Translations under genes and position numbers: made by a program
From: Falsihalocynthiibacter arcticus
GTDB taxonomy: Bacteria > Pseudomonadota > Alphaproteobacteria > Rhodobacterales > Rhodobacteraceae
Length of the DNA: 64,000 nucleotides
Direction: 5' to 3'
Assembly: GCF_000812665.2 (NCBI RefSeq)
Contig: NZ_CP014327.1
Coordinates: 1,257,501-1,321,500 of the forward strand
The notes under the pieces: generated by a model
What the model was told of the DNA's origin: nothing
What the model saw: only the letters and a program-made list of their open reading frames with translations
Database searches by the model: none
Shown here: piece after piece, positions 55,560 to 64,000 of the stretch
Layout: every line of letters begins with the position of its first letter
How positions within the stretch are numbered: the first letter of the stretch is position 1

Positions 55560-56165
55560 ATGCGCCCCGCCAACGAAGCTCTCCTTGTTATCGACGTCCA
55601 AAATGATTTCTGCCCAAAGGGTGCCTTGGCCGTCACGGATGGCGATACAATTGTCCCCCTCATCAATGACATGCTTGGCCAGTATCAAACCCGTGTTTTC
55701 ACACAAGACTGGCACCTCGCAGGACACGCGTCCTTCGCGAGTTCTCACGCTGATAGAGCCCCGTTTGAAATGATCGAGATGCCCTATGGTCCGCAAGTCC
55801 TCTGGCCAGATCACTGCATCCAAGGCTCAAACGGCGCCGCATTCCACCCCGATTTACGGACAGACTCCGCCGACGTCATTATTCGCAAAGGTATGGACCC
55901 GTCCCTTGATAGCTATTCCGCGTTCTTTGAAAATGACCACGTCACACCTACGGGCCTTGCGGGGTATTTGTCGGCGCGCGGCATTACCTTGGTGCGCCTT
56001 GTCGGATTGGCAACGGATTATTGCGTTTTCTACTCGGCCCTCGACGCGGCGGGCCTTGGGCTAGATGTCGAAGTTGACCGCGCGGCCTGTCGCGCCATTG
56101 ATTTGGACGGGTCCCTAAAAGCCGCCGAGGCACGGATGGTAAGTAAAGGTATAAAATTGCTTTGA
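55560..56165 (+). CDS. pncA: nicotinamidase
   Basis: It hydrolyses nicotinamide to nicotinate. The triad is Asp in LLVIDVQNDFCPKGALAV, Lys in IIRKGMDPSLDSYSAF and Cys in VGLATDYCVFYSALDA; the metal site is DWHLAGHASF. 201 residues. It stands two genes before pncB, the next step of NAD salvage, with a histidine kinase gene between them. Confidence 0.95.
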   Translation: MRPANEALLVIDVQNDFCPKGALAVTDGDTIVPLINDMLGQYQTRVFTQDWHLAGHASFASSHADRAPFEMIEMPYGPQVLWPDHCIQGSNGAAFHPDLRTDSADVIIRKGMDPSLDSYSAFFENDHVTPTGLAGYLSARGITLVRLVGLATDYCVFYSALDAAGLGLDVEVDRAACRAIDLDGSLKAAEARMVSKGIKLL

Positions 56166-56243
56166 TTTTTCTACGAAAGATAAGTGATTTTTAAACTCTA
56201 GCTGGCAGGGTGCTCGTATATTGTGCATCGGAACCCAGCGGAA

Positions 56244-58477
56244 ATGACCTCATCGGTAAAAACACCTACGGACGAAATCAAGGAATTCGAGGCCCGCTAT
56301 ACGCCTGAAGGTCTCTTCCTTCGCTATGGGCGCGCGCGCGTGCGCGATTTTAAAAGCCGTCAAATTGTAACCCTCGGGGGGCGATTGCCCTTGCATGGTT
56401 CGTCTCCCCTTTCTTTGGGCTGGCCATGGCGGTTTTGGTTGTCTGTGGCGAGGTGTTGGATTGTTTTTGTCTCTATCGCCTCACCAAAGTGGATTTGGAC
56501 CCAAAAGACCTTCCTCGGGCACTTAAATTAAGCACTGTGACGGCCTTTATACAGGGATGTACGCTTGGACTGTGTGTTCTTTTCACGTGGTTTTCTGTTG
56601 TCGACGGGTCGACCCACTATTTTGCTATGATTTTCCTGACGGGTGCATCCATCAACGCTGGGCTTGTGTGGGAATATCACAAACGCGCGAGTAAAGCACG
56701 GCTCTCGGTCTATGTTTGCGTCGTGATTTGGTTGAGTTTTTCGGACTTTTTCGCAGCGTCAGGGAACGGAAATCCAAATCCCTTCGATACGCTCGCAACG
56801 GCCATGTTGGCCTATATGACGTTCCTATATATTAGCTACGCGAATTCCACCTTCAAACGGCGACTCGCGAATAGTAGAAATATTTTTGAACAAAAGAGAA
56901 AACTTGCAGAGATGCACGCGACCCTCATTTCAAAGGAATTGCATTCTCGAAATCTCGCATTGGTGGCACAGTCTGCGAATGACAGCGTAATTATTTCGGG
57001 TCCTGACCGCGGGATTGAATGGGTGAACCCAGCTTTTACAAGAATTACTGGATACGATCGAGAAGAAGTTTTGGGCAGGAAGGTGGCCGATCTCCTAAAC
57101 GGTCCAGAAACCGATCCGAAGACATTAAAAGCCATCGCTGATGCGCTTGGCCAACACAAATCAATTCGGGTCGAAATTCAGAGCCACACGAAATCGGGAG
57201 AGATCGTTTGGGTCGATGCGAATATCACGCCGATTATTTCGGAAAACGGGACGCTCGCCAAGGTGATCTCGGTGGAGCGTGACATCACTCAGGCAAAGGA
57301 ACGCGAGAAAGAGTTGGCCCTCGCAAAAGTTGCAGCCGAAGAAGGTGCGCGGACCAAGGCCAATTTTCTGGCAACCATGAGCCATGAAATACGGACGCCC
57401 CTAAATGGGATCATTGGCATGGCCGATTTGCTCAAACAAACAAAACTTGAGGGCGATCAAGGAAAGTATACGGATACGATCCTCAGTTCAGGCGAAGCGC
57501 TGTTGCGAATCATCAATGATATTCTCGATCTCTCCAAACTGGACGCTGGAGGCATTAAAATCCTGATGGAGCCGTTTTCTCTGTCTCGTTGTCTCACGGA
57601 GTCCGTTAATCTTCTGGCACCATTGGCGGAGGAAAAAGGCATCGGAATTAATTTGGAATTCCTCCCCGATACACCAGATTTCTTTGTCGGTGACGTTGGA
57701 CATATCCGCCAAATCGTTATCAATCTTGTTGGCAACGCCATCAAATTCACGCCCCAAGGAGAAGTAGCCATTTGTGTCAATATTCAATCCGTTTGCGCGG
57801 GGAATTTAATTGAAATCGCCGTCAAGGATACAGGTATTGGGATTGCACCTGAGGCCCTGTCGCGGATTTTCGATGAATTTTCCCAGGCTGAAGAGGACAC
57901 CACCCGCAATTACGGCGGTACGGGATTGGGGCTCACGATATCACGCAGATTTGCCCTTGAAATGGGGGGCGACATTCACGTCCAATCTACCATTGGAGTA
58001 GGGTCGTGTTTCACGCTGTCGCTCACGCTATCCGCGCACTCCGGTGTTGAAAACCTGCGGCCTCTGGAGGCCGCGCCCCTTTCGAATGTATTGGATCTAC
58101 GCGATAAGCGAATCCTTGTTGCCGAAGATAACGGTACAAATCGCTTGTTAATCCGAAAAATGCTGGAGCGGCACGCGGGTGATCTTCAGTTCGCTCAAGA
58201 CGGCATTGATGCCGTGGAGCAGTACAAAAAACACAAGCCAGAATTGGTGTTGATGGATGTTTCAATGCCTAAGCAGAACGGCTTACAGGCGACACGGTGC
58301 ATTCGAAAATTTGAGGAAGAGGATGGATCGCGCGCAATTATTATTGCGCTTACGGCCAACGCTTTTAATAGTGACCGCGAAGAATGCCTAAATTCAGGCA
58401 TGGACGGCTTCCTCACAAAACCGGTAAAAATGAAAGAATTGTTGGATTGCGTCAGCTTTCACATTGCACAACGCTAG
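56244..58477 (+). CDS. hybrid sensor histidine kinase, frameshifted near the N-terminus
   Basis: Cytoplasmic start MTSSVKTPTDEIKEFEARY, then about six membrane helices. A PAS domain follows (VNPAFTRITGYDREEVLGRKVADLL, PAC with VERDITQAKEREKE), then the HisKA box ATMSHEIRTPLNGIIGM and HATPase (INLVGNAIKFTPQG, VKDTGIGIAPEAL, GGTGLGLTISRR). A receiver domain (LVAEDNGTNRLL, ELVLMDVSMPKQNG) is at the end. At about 56379 a run of six G should be seven: LGG|AIALAWFVSPFFGLAM is split. Translation from ATG 56426 would lose the first membrane helices. Start ATG 56244 is tentative. Confidence 0.8.
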
Positions 58478-58539
58478 TTCTGGCTTTTCGAACGGCGCCC
58501 TATGCCCTATCACAAAGGGAACTTAACGGGGGCTGAGCA

Positions 58540-59832
58540 ATGGTCGATATCGCGTCACGCGTGTACAACCACAAATGGAAGATTGACCCGATCGTTCGGT
58601 CTTTGATTGACACAGATTTTTACAAACTGCTGATGTGCCAATCGGTTTTTCGAAATGAACCCACCGCAATTGTCACGTTTTCCCTTATCAATCGCAGCAA
58701 AAATATCCGTTTGGCGGACATCATTGATGAAGGCGAATTACGCGAGCAGCTCGACCATATGCGCAGCCTTTCCCTGAGCCGTGGAGAGAGCACCTGGCTG
58801 CGCGGGAATATGTTCTATGGGAAGCGGCAAATGTTTCGCTCCGATTTCATGGAGTGGTTCGAAAAACTCCGATTACCCGCCTATCATCTCGAAAAAATCG
58901 ACGGGCAATATGAGCTGACTTTTGAAGGGACTTGGCCAGAGGTCATGCTCTGGGAGGTCCCCGCCCTTGCCATTTTAGTGGAATTGCGCAGTCGAGCCGT
59001 CACGGCGGATATGGGCCGGTTTGAACTTCAAGTTCTATACGCCCGCGCCATGACAAAAGTCTGGGAAAAAGTCGAGCGGTTGAGACATGTTGACGGCCTC
59101 AGGATCGCAGATTTTGGAACGCGCCGTCGCCATTCCTTTATGTGGCAGGATTGGTGCGTTCAAGCCATGCAGGAAGGTCTCTCGGAAAAGTTTGTTGGCA
59201 CCTCGAACTGCCTGATTGCGATGCGCCGCGAAGTTGAAGCGATTGGCACCAACGCACATGAGTTGCCGATGGTTTCCTCGGCTTTGGCTCCCGATGATGC
59301 TACGTTGCGCGAGGCTCCCTACAAAGTTCTTGCCGATTGGCATGAGGAGCATGAGGGAAATCTTCGCATCATTCTGCCCGACACATACGGCACAGAGGGA
59401 TTTTTGCGTGAAGCTCCAGATTGGCTCGCCAGTTGGACGGGCATTCGGATCGACAGCGGCGATCCCGCAATCGGCGCAGAAATCGCGATCAATTGGTGGA
59501 AAGAGCGCGGCGAAGATCCCACGAAAAAACTGGTCATTTTCTCTGACGGTCTCGACGTTGAGAAAATCATTGAGCTGCAAGCAATGTTTGCGGGCCGCGT
59601 GCGGGTATCCTTTGGTTGGGGGACACTACTGACCAATGATTTCCGCGGTTTGGTTGAAAACGATGGCCTTGCGCCTTTCTCATTGGTCTGCAAAGCAGTC
59701 AACGCCAACGGCCATCCCACGGTCAAACTTTCTGACAACCCTGCCAAGGCGATGGGGCCCCCCGAAGAGATCGCAAGATACAAACGGGTCTTTGACGTTG
59801 GTGAGCAAACAGCCTTTAATGTCGAAGTCTGA
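58540..59832 (+). CDS. pncB: nicotinate phosphoribosyltransferase
   Basis: It makes nicotinate mononucleotide from nicotinate and PRPP. Motifs: SLIDTDFYKLLMCQSVF, LRIADFGTRRRHSFMWQ with the active-site His region, GTSNCLIAMRREVEAIGTNAHELPM, IRIDSGDPAIGAEI, FSDGLDVEKIIEL and VSFGWGTLLTNDF. 430 residues, normal. Completes NAD salvage with pncA. Confidence 0.95.
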   Translation: MVDIASRVYNHKWKIDPIVRSLIDTDFYKLLMCQSVFRNEPTAIVTFSLINRSKNIRLADIIDEGELREQLDHMRSLSLSRGESTWLRGNMFYGKRQMFRSDFMEWFEKLRLPAYHLEKIDGQYELTFEGTWPEVMLWEVPALAILVELRSRAVTADMGRFELQVLYARAMTKVWEKVERLRHVDGLRIADFGTRRRHSFMWQDWCVQAMQEGLSEKFVGTSNCLIAMRREVEAIGTNAHELPMVSSALAPDDATLREAPYKVLADWHEEHEGNLRIILPDTYGTEGFLREAPDWLASWTGIRIDSGDPAIGAEIAINWWKERGEDPTKKLVIFSDGLDVEKIIELQAMFAGRVRVSFGWGTLLTNDFRGLVENDGLAPFSLVCKAVNANGHPTVKLSDNPAKAMGPPEEIARYKRVFDVGEQTAFNVEV

Positions 59833-59838
59833 GGCAAG

Positions 59839-60261
59839 CTAGTCGTCTGTATTGACGCGCCCGCGTAGGGATTTCACCTGCCCACGTTGCACTTTTCCTT
59901 CAACCCGCCGCCGTTTGCTCGCGAGGGTTGGGCGCGTTTTGACGCGATGTTTTGGGCGTTTTAGAGCCGCAAGAATAAGCTCTTTTAGGCGCTCTCTGGC
60001 GATCTCGCGATTGCGCGCTTGGCTCCTCGTGTCCTCAACGCGAAGGATGAGCGCGCCTTCGAGTGTCCATTTTCGACCCGCAAGGCGTTTTAGTCGGGTC
60101 TTGGCGTCCGCCGGAAGGTTGGGGCTGCGAGCCGCTTCAAAGCGTAACTCAACTGCCGTGGATACCTTATTAACGTTCTGTCCCCCAGGGCCAGAACTGC
60201 GGGTGAAACTCTCGGAAAGTTCCCAGTCTGCAAGAGTTATGGCTTCGTTGATAACTAACAT
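59839..60261 (-). CDS. arfB: alternative ribosome-rescue factor ArfB
   Basis: A codon-independent peptide-release factor that frees stalled ribosomes. The catalytic GGQ is in SSGPGGQNVNKVSTAVELRFEAARS. The tail is basic (RPKHRVKTRPTLASKRRRVEGKVQRGQ), which enters the empty mRNA channel. 140 residues, as in E. coli YaeJ. A small reading frame and two competing hairpins lie upstream on the same strand. Confidence 0.93.
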   Translation of the reverse strand: MLVINEAITLADWELSESFTRSSGPGGQNVNKVSTAVELRFEAARSPNLPADAKTRLKRLAGRKWTLEGALILRVEDTRSQARNREIARERLKELILAALKRPKHRVKTRPTLASKRRRVEGKVQRGQVKSLRGRVNTDD

Positions 60262-60321
60262 GTGTTAAGGATTTCCTGCTCGGCCCTTTAGAGAGTTAAC
60301 ATGCACGCCGTTCAACGGAAA

Positions 60322-60348
60322 GAGCCCTAGTGAAACTCACTAGGGCTC
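60322..60348 (-). terminator. terminator/attenuator hairpin before arfB
   Basis: GAGCCCTAGTGA and its complement form a perfect 12-bp stem with a three-base loop, followed by TTT on the minus strand. A second GAGCCCTAG copy at 60385-60393 (plus strand) could pair with the stem instead, giving two exclusive folds in the transcript. Confidence 0.6.
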
Positions 60349-60406
60349 CCCTCGAGAAGTGGAGGTGGCTAAAAGGGCGAAACAGAGCCCTAGAGCTGGA
60401 TTATAT

Positions 60407-60478
60407 TTAGAAGGACTGCCTCCTAAACATTTCCCCGCTCGTGACCTTAGCCATCTGCTCCTGTTTCCCAATAATCAT
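60407..60478 (-). CDS. leader-type small reading frame, 23 aa
   Basis: MIIGKQEQMAKVTSGEMFRR... ends after 23 residues at TAA (60407). It has the best ribosome site in the window, AAAGGAGGT five bases before the ATG. It is too short for an ordinary gene, lies 146 bases before arfB on the same strand, and is followed by the alternative hairpins. A regulatory leader peptide is likely; a free small protein is the alternative. A TTGACA at the complement of 60535-60540 may be the -35 box. Confidence 0.5.
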   Translation of the reverse strand: MIIGKQEQMAKVTSGEMFRRQSF

Positions 60479-60546
60479 AGGCACCTCCTTTCAAGTTGTT
60501 ACGATAACTAGAAGCCTGCCACATATTTTGGGATTGTCAAAATGTT

Positions 60547-61173
60547 TTACGCTACATTTGGATGAAGTTTTGTAACAATGACCCGAAATGGCACCAATGC
60601 GATTAAGGCGAGGGCGAGTTTTACCGCCCAATCGGCGCAGGCCAACGACACCCACAAAGGTACTGCCGTCCCAACTCCAAGGAAGGGGACGCTCTCCCAT
60701 GCCCAACTGATCGCGGCATCAGATTCGGCGCCAAAAATCGTAATACTGGCCGCAAAAGCAATGGTGAAAAATAGCGCGGTGTCCACCACCGATCCGACCA
60801 AAGTTGAAGCGAGGGGCGCTTTCCACCACTTGCCATCCCGAAGGCGATTGAAAATAGAGATGTCCAGCAACTGCGCGACAAGAAACGCAACCGCGGAGGC
60901 AACCGCAATTCTGAGGGCAACGAGGGGGCCGTATTCGCCGATGATTTGGGTTCCGATAAGCGAGCAAATAATGCCAACAAAGAAGCCCACGAGGACAACA
61001 CGCCGTGCGGCGGAAACACCATAAACGCGGTTCATGATATCCGTCACAAGGAACGCAAGAGGATAAGTAAGGGCGCCCCACGTGAGCCAGTCGCCCAGCA
61101 AAAATTGCACCAGAATGTTGCTGGTCACAACGATGGCAGCCATGGCGAGGACGCCAGGAAGAATTTTCTTCAT
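60547..61173 (-). CDS. queuosine precursor transporter (YhhQ/QPTR family), 208 aa
   Basis: Six or seven membrane helices: LAMAAIVVTSNILVQFLLG, ALTYPLAFLVTDIMNRVYG (family motif with TD), VASAVAFLVAQLLDISIFNRLR, LASTLVGSVVDTALFFTIAF. Imports queuine-type precursors for tRNA modification. The start ATG 61173 (MKKILPGV) is chosen by family alignment; the 30 upstream codons are not membrane-like. The 5' leader has a possible pairing CCGTT/AACGG, but no riboswitch class could be confirmed. Confidence 0.9.
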   Translation of the reverse strand: MKKILPGVLAMAAIVVTSNILVQFLLGDWLTWGALTYPLAFLVTDIMNRVYGVSAARRVVLVGFFVGIICSLIGTQIIGEYGPLVALRIAVASAVAFLVAQLLDISIFNRLRDGKWWKAPLASTLVGSVVDTALFFTIAFAASITIFGAESDAAISWAWESVPFLGVGTAVPLWVSLACADWAVKLALALIALVPFRVIVTKLHPNVA

Positions 61174-61264
61174 GTTTTGATTCCGTTTTTTCAAGGTAGC
61201 GGAGACTCGGCCCCACACCTTGCGGGACGGGAGGCGTTTAACCAACGGAACCACAGTTTGCAAG

Positions 61265-62161
61265 CTATTCCGTCAACGAATACTCGACAATTTCGCTGCG
61301 CAGGAAAAACTTGAAGTTGTTATCTGCGATCATGGTTAGGCGCGTATTTCCCAAAGCATCACGCCAAACGGACAAGCCTTCAAGATTTCCATGTTGCCCG
61401 AACGTGCTTTCCAAAATGACGTCTTCTTGTCCAAAATCATTCCCAACTATATCAAATCGACGGACACGAGATTGGAAACCCGCGAGCACGCTGAAGTTCC
61501 TTTCCAGCAAATAGAATTTTCCATCAGGCCCAAATTCAGCGTCCACAGGCAGGAATTTCCCACGCCTTTCAATGGTGGCGAATAGTTTCCATTTTCCATT
61601 AAAATAGCGAAAGACCGAATGCGGATTTGTGTGTTTGGAAACCCCCTCGGCAAGGGTGAACAGCGCGCCGTTAGGAGCAACAGCCAGTGCCTCAAGCGCG
61701 CCGTTTTTTGGCAATTTCATGAAGCTTTCGGGCACGGGGATGTCGACGGCTTTACTCAACGTATTGCGATACGACAACACGCGAGCGGGCCCCTCAAACG
61801 ATACAAAAATTTGCCCATCTTTCCGCACGGACAACCCCTCGGAGTCGTTTCCGGGCTTCAGAACGGGTAATCCCTCCGTACTCAAAAGCGGGGTGGATTG
61901 TTCGAAGATGATCTTTTTTATGGCGTTGTTTTCGCGTAGGAAATGCCCCGAGAAGAAAGTGCCGTGATCCGTAATTGTCAAGAATTTGTCGCCAGATGTA
62001 TCCAGCGAAAGTCCCGAAAAACCACCATTCTCAGGGCTGGTTTGCGGTACCAGAATAGAGCCGACATATCGGGCTTTTGACGTGATGCTGGTTGCTAAAC
62101 CTTGAGAAAACAGGCCGATTAAGGCCAAAACCGCTATTGCGACGACAAAACTTGAGCGCAT
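61265..62161 (-). CDS. esterase-like activity of phytase family protein, 298 aa
   Basis: Signal peptide MRSSFVVAIAVLALIGLFSQGLA; exported. The body is a beta-propeller-type phytase-like domain: GGFSGLSLDTSGDKFLTITDHGTFFSG, DSEGLSVRKDGQIFVSFEG, LEALAVAPNGALFTLAEG, NLEGLSVWRDALGNTRLTMIADNNFKFF. Substrate unknown. Its start overlaps the mepA end by 28 bases, so the two are in one operon with the MFS gene. Confidence 0.85.
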   Translation of the reverse strand: MRSSFVVAIAVLALIGLFSQGLATSITSKARYVGSILVPQTSPENGGFSGLSLDTSGDKFLTITDHGTFFSGHFLRENNAIKKIIFEQSTPLLSTEGLPVLKPGNDSEGLSVRKDGQIFVSFEGPARVLSYRNTLSKAVDIPVPESFMKLPKNGALEALAVAPNGALFTLAEGVSKHTNPHSVFRYFNGKWKLFATIERRGKFLPVDAEFGPDGKFYLLERNFSVLAGFQSRVRRFDIVGNDFGQEDVILESTFGQHGNLEGLSVWRDALGNTRLTMIADNNFKFFLRSEIVEYSLTE

Positions 62162-63006
62162 TGGTTGGGAAGGTCCGATAAGATGAGTTCACGACGTTTT
62201 TTAGGAGGCGGCGCATTTGGATCGCGCGGTTTTGGCGCGGGTGGATTTAGAATATCGGCTACCCATTTTTCGGCGTCCGCACAGCCATCACCCTTCGGAG
62301 GGGGCGCTTGATCGACGCAGTTTTTCTCGCCTTTGGGGCAGGCAAGGCGCACGTGGAAATGATAGTGGTGACCGTACCACGGACGAATTTTTCGCAACCA
62401 ATCGCGATTGCCTTTTTCATCCCTACACATTTGGACTTTGGCACCGGGAAATACAAAGATCCGCGCAACGCTTTTGTCTTTTGCAGCGGCCTTTAGGATA
62501 TTATGGTGCGCCGCCGTCCAGCCGGAATTCACATAAGCGCCTTTACTTTTCTGCATCGAGATCGACGAAAGGTTCTCTCGATCTTTGCGAGACAAATTCA
62601 AGTTCGTGGCCGGCAGCATCCAGATATCTGCATCCAAGCCCAGCTGATGACTGCGGTGACCAGACGTCATTGGCCCCCCACGCGGCTGGGACATATCGCC
62701 AACATAAAGGCCATTCCAACCGTTTTGTTGCGCAGCCGTTTTCGACAGGCGTTCAACAAACTCAATTGTATCGGAGTGCGCCCAGTTGCGGTTCCGTGAC
62801 AGGCGCATCGCTTGCCACGTCGGGCCGGTTTCGGGCAATTGTTGCGCGCCTGCAATGCATCCTTTTGAGTATCCACCAAAGGACATGGACTGATGATCTG
62901 TACCCGTTTTCTTGGCCCCAAAGAGGGCGCGCGCTTCGGGTTCGGCAGCCATGCTCGGCGCAGAAGCGAGGGCGAGGATAACAGTCAATATGCCGCGTAA
63001 TTTCAT
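62134..63006 (-). CDS. mepA: penicillin-insensitive murein endopeptidase
   Basis: A periplasmic zinc peptidase that cuts D-Ala-mDAP cross-links. Signal peptide MKLRGILTVILALASAPSMAA. Metal-binding motifs are GHRSHQLGLDADIWM (H...D), and HYHFHVRLACP (HxH). Cysteines around KGCIAG, VQMCRDE, LACPKGEKNC and GDGCAD fit the family disulfides. 290 residues. ATGA overlap with the upstream MFS gene. Confidence 0.94.
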   Translation of the reverse strand: MKLRGILTVILALASAPSMAAEPEARALFGAKKTGTDHQSMSFGGYSKGCIAGAQQLPETGPTWQAMRLSRNRNWAHSDTIEFVERLSKTAAQQNGWNGLYVGDMSQPRGGPMTSGHRSHQLGLDADIWMLPATNLNLSRKDRENLSSISMQKSKGAYVNSGWTAAHHNILKAAAKDKSVARIFVFPGAKVQMCRDEKGNRDWLRKIRPWYGHHYHFHVRLACPKGEKNCVDQAPPPKGDGCADAEKWVADILNPPAPKPRDPNAPPPKKRRELILSDLPNQCAQVLSSQ

Positions 63007-64000
63007 GCGGTTTGGTCTCCTTGGGGTTTCACCCAGACTAACAGGACGAGGCCGATAATGAATAGCGCAATTAAGGGCGTTATCCCTATCCGCGCGTTTC
63101 CGCTTATGTCTGACGTCAATGCCACCAATGCGGGCGCAAGGAAAGAGGTGGCTTTGCCCGACAGCGCATAAAGGCCGAAAGCTTCGGTCGCGTGCAACGG
63201 GTTTGCATGGCGGACCATCATTGTCCGCGAACTTGCTTGCAGCACGCCACCCATACCGCCAATGAGGCCGCCGCAGATGAAGAAAATAATGTCAGGTGCG
63301 CTGGAACCCTGCGAAAATTGGATGCCGAAAAGGCTCTCGCGCGTCATCGAAACCACAACAATACAAACGCCAATCAGGACGAGGATCGCGACTTTTAAAA
63401 TGGGTTTTGGCCCCGTCCTTTGATCGATATGCCCGCCGAAATACGCGAAAATCGCCGCCGTGATGGCCCCCACAATTCCGAATATCCCGATCTGAATGAT
63501 TGACCAATCTAGCACCGCTTTCGCATAGAGCGCCCCAAAGCCATAAAGCCCGTTCAGCGCGTCGCGATAAAAAAGGCTGCTGGTGAGAAAGGCAAAAAGG
63601 CTGCTGCGTTGGGGCAAGGATTTAATGGTTTTCCACAGGGACCCAAGAGCGGTTTTTACGCCGCCCTCTGTTGCATTTTCGCGGGGTGTTTCACGTACCC
63701 AAAGGAAAAACGGGATCATCCCGATGATAAACCAAAGGGCGGTAAAAGGGCCGACAAACCTAGTGCCTTCACGCGCTGCGCTCTCAAGTCCGAACAGAGG
63801 TGCAATGCCCAAAAGAGTCACCCCTGTCGCGTTCTCGGCAAAGAACAACAACATGATAAAAAGCGATAGAACCCCGCCCCAATATCCAAGCGCAAACCCC
63901 GATCCAGAAATACGTCCGATGTCCTTTGGGGGCGCGAGGGTCGGCAGGATTGAATTGGTGAAAATCGTGGTGAACTCCGCCCCAATGAGGCCAATACCAA
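63003..64000 (-). CDS. MFS transporter, UMF1/Atg22-like family, 5' end beyond the window
   Basis: The frame is open to the window edge: TIFTNSILPTLAPPKDIGRISGSGFALGYWGGVLSLFI is the UMF1 family's second-loop region. The rest has about eight more helices (TALWFIIGMIPFFLWVRE, LTSSLFYRDALNGLYGFGALYAKAVLDWS, GGLIGGMGGVLQASSRTMMVR). It ends GDQTA at 63003, overlapping the mepA start. Probably an exporter of an unknown compound. About 120 N-terminal residues are outside. Confidence 0.85.
   Translation of the reverse strand, partial: GIGLIGAEFTTIFTNSILPTLAPPKDIGRISGSGFALGYWGGVLSLFIMLLFFAENATGVTLLGIAPLFGLESAAREGTRFVGPFTALWFIIGMIPFFLWVRETPRENATEGGVKTALGSLWKTIKSLPQRSSLFAFLTSSLFYRDALNGLYGFGALYAKAVLDWSIIQIGIFGIVGAITAAIFAYFGGHIDQRTGPKPILKVAILVLIGVCIVVVSMTRESLFGIQFSQGSSAPDIIFFICGGLIGGMGGVLQASSRTMMVRHANPLHATEAFGLYALSGKATSFLAPALVALTSDISGNARIGITPLIALFIIGLVLLVWVKPQGDQTA

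Overview
The window looks like a chromosomal segment of a marine Rhodobacteraceae (Roseobacter-group) alphaproteobacterium. The grounds are the end of an rRNA operon laid out 23S-5S-tRNA(fMet), alphaproteobacterial gene types (TRAP transporter, BigR/SqrR-like ArsR regulator, DUF2189, QPTR and UMF1-type MFS proteins), moderate GC with AT-richer accessory parts, and a very heavy insertion-sequence load. No species can be named from the sequence alone.

Layout. 1-2.6 kb: 3' part of 23S rRNA, 5S rRNA and initiator tRNA. 2.7-14.5 kb: a decayed genomic island directly behind the tRNA, with an excisionase-like HTH protein, a broken tyrosine integrase, small unknown genes and five insertion sequences (two IS630-type, two IS30-type, one IS3-type). 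Two of the IS630 insertions can be undone on paper to restore the host reading frame: one split a small island gene, the other hit an OLD-family ATPase/TOPRIM nuclease that also carries an IS30 and an IS3 element. Inside the IS3 and the second IS30 lie six copies of a very short structured repeat (38-40 bp, one shortened to 20 bp). Removing each copy restores the transposase frame exactly; this is the most unusual signal in the window. 14.5-25.8 kb: OmpA-like envelope protein (frameshifted), an RND efflux operon with a GbsR/MarR-type regulator and a clear operator, a TPR membrane protein and a secreted sulfatase.

26-37 kb: remains of an exopolysaccharide locus (ExoY-type sugar transferase, glycosyltransferase, a flippase fused by deletion to a GDP-mannose/UDP-glucose dehydrogenase), ilvD, the KDO operon kdsD-kdsB-kdsA, a second deletion scar joining a glycosyltransferase remnant to a serralysin-like RTX remnant, and a SulP transporter. 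37-43.6 kb: a sulfane-sulfur module (persulfide dioxygenase-like MBL protein, DUF442 protein, SulP) facing an ArsR regulator that has the SqrR-type cysteine spacing, followed by membrane and phospholipid genes (HdeD, YihY, cardiolipin synthase, DUF374 acyltransferase, DUF2189).

43.6-53.3 kb: a sugar-acid catabolic island flanked by a GntR and a LacI regulator: TRAP transporter dctPQM, a KduD-like dehydrogenase, a second SDR, and the tetronate pathway genes otnI, otnK and ltnD. 53.4-64 kb: an outer-membrane beta-barrel protein, trhO, pncA, a hybrid histidine kinase (frameshifted in a G run), pncB, arfB with a putative leader-peptide and alternative-hairpin region, a queuosine-precursor transporter, a phytase-like esterase, mepA and a UMF1-type MFS transporter that runs off the end.
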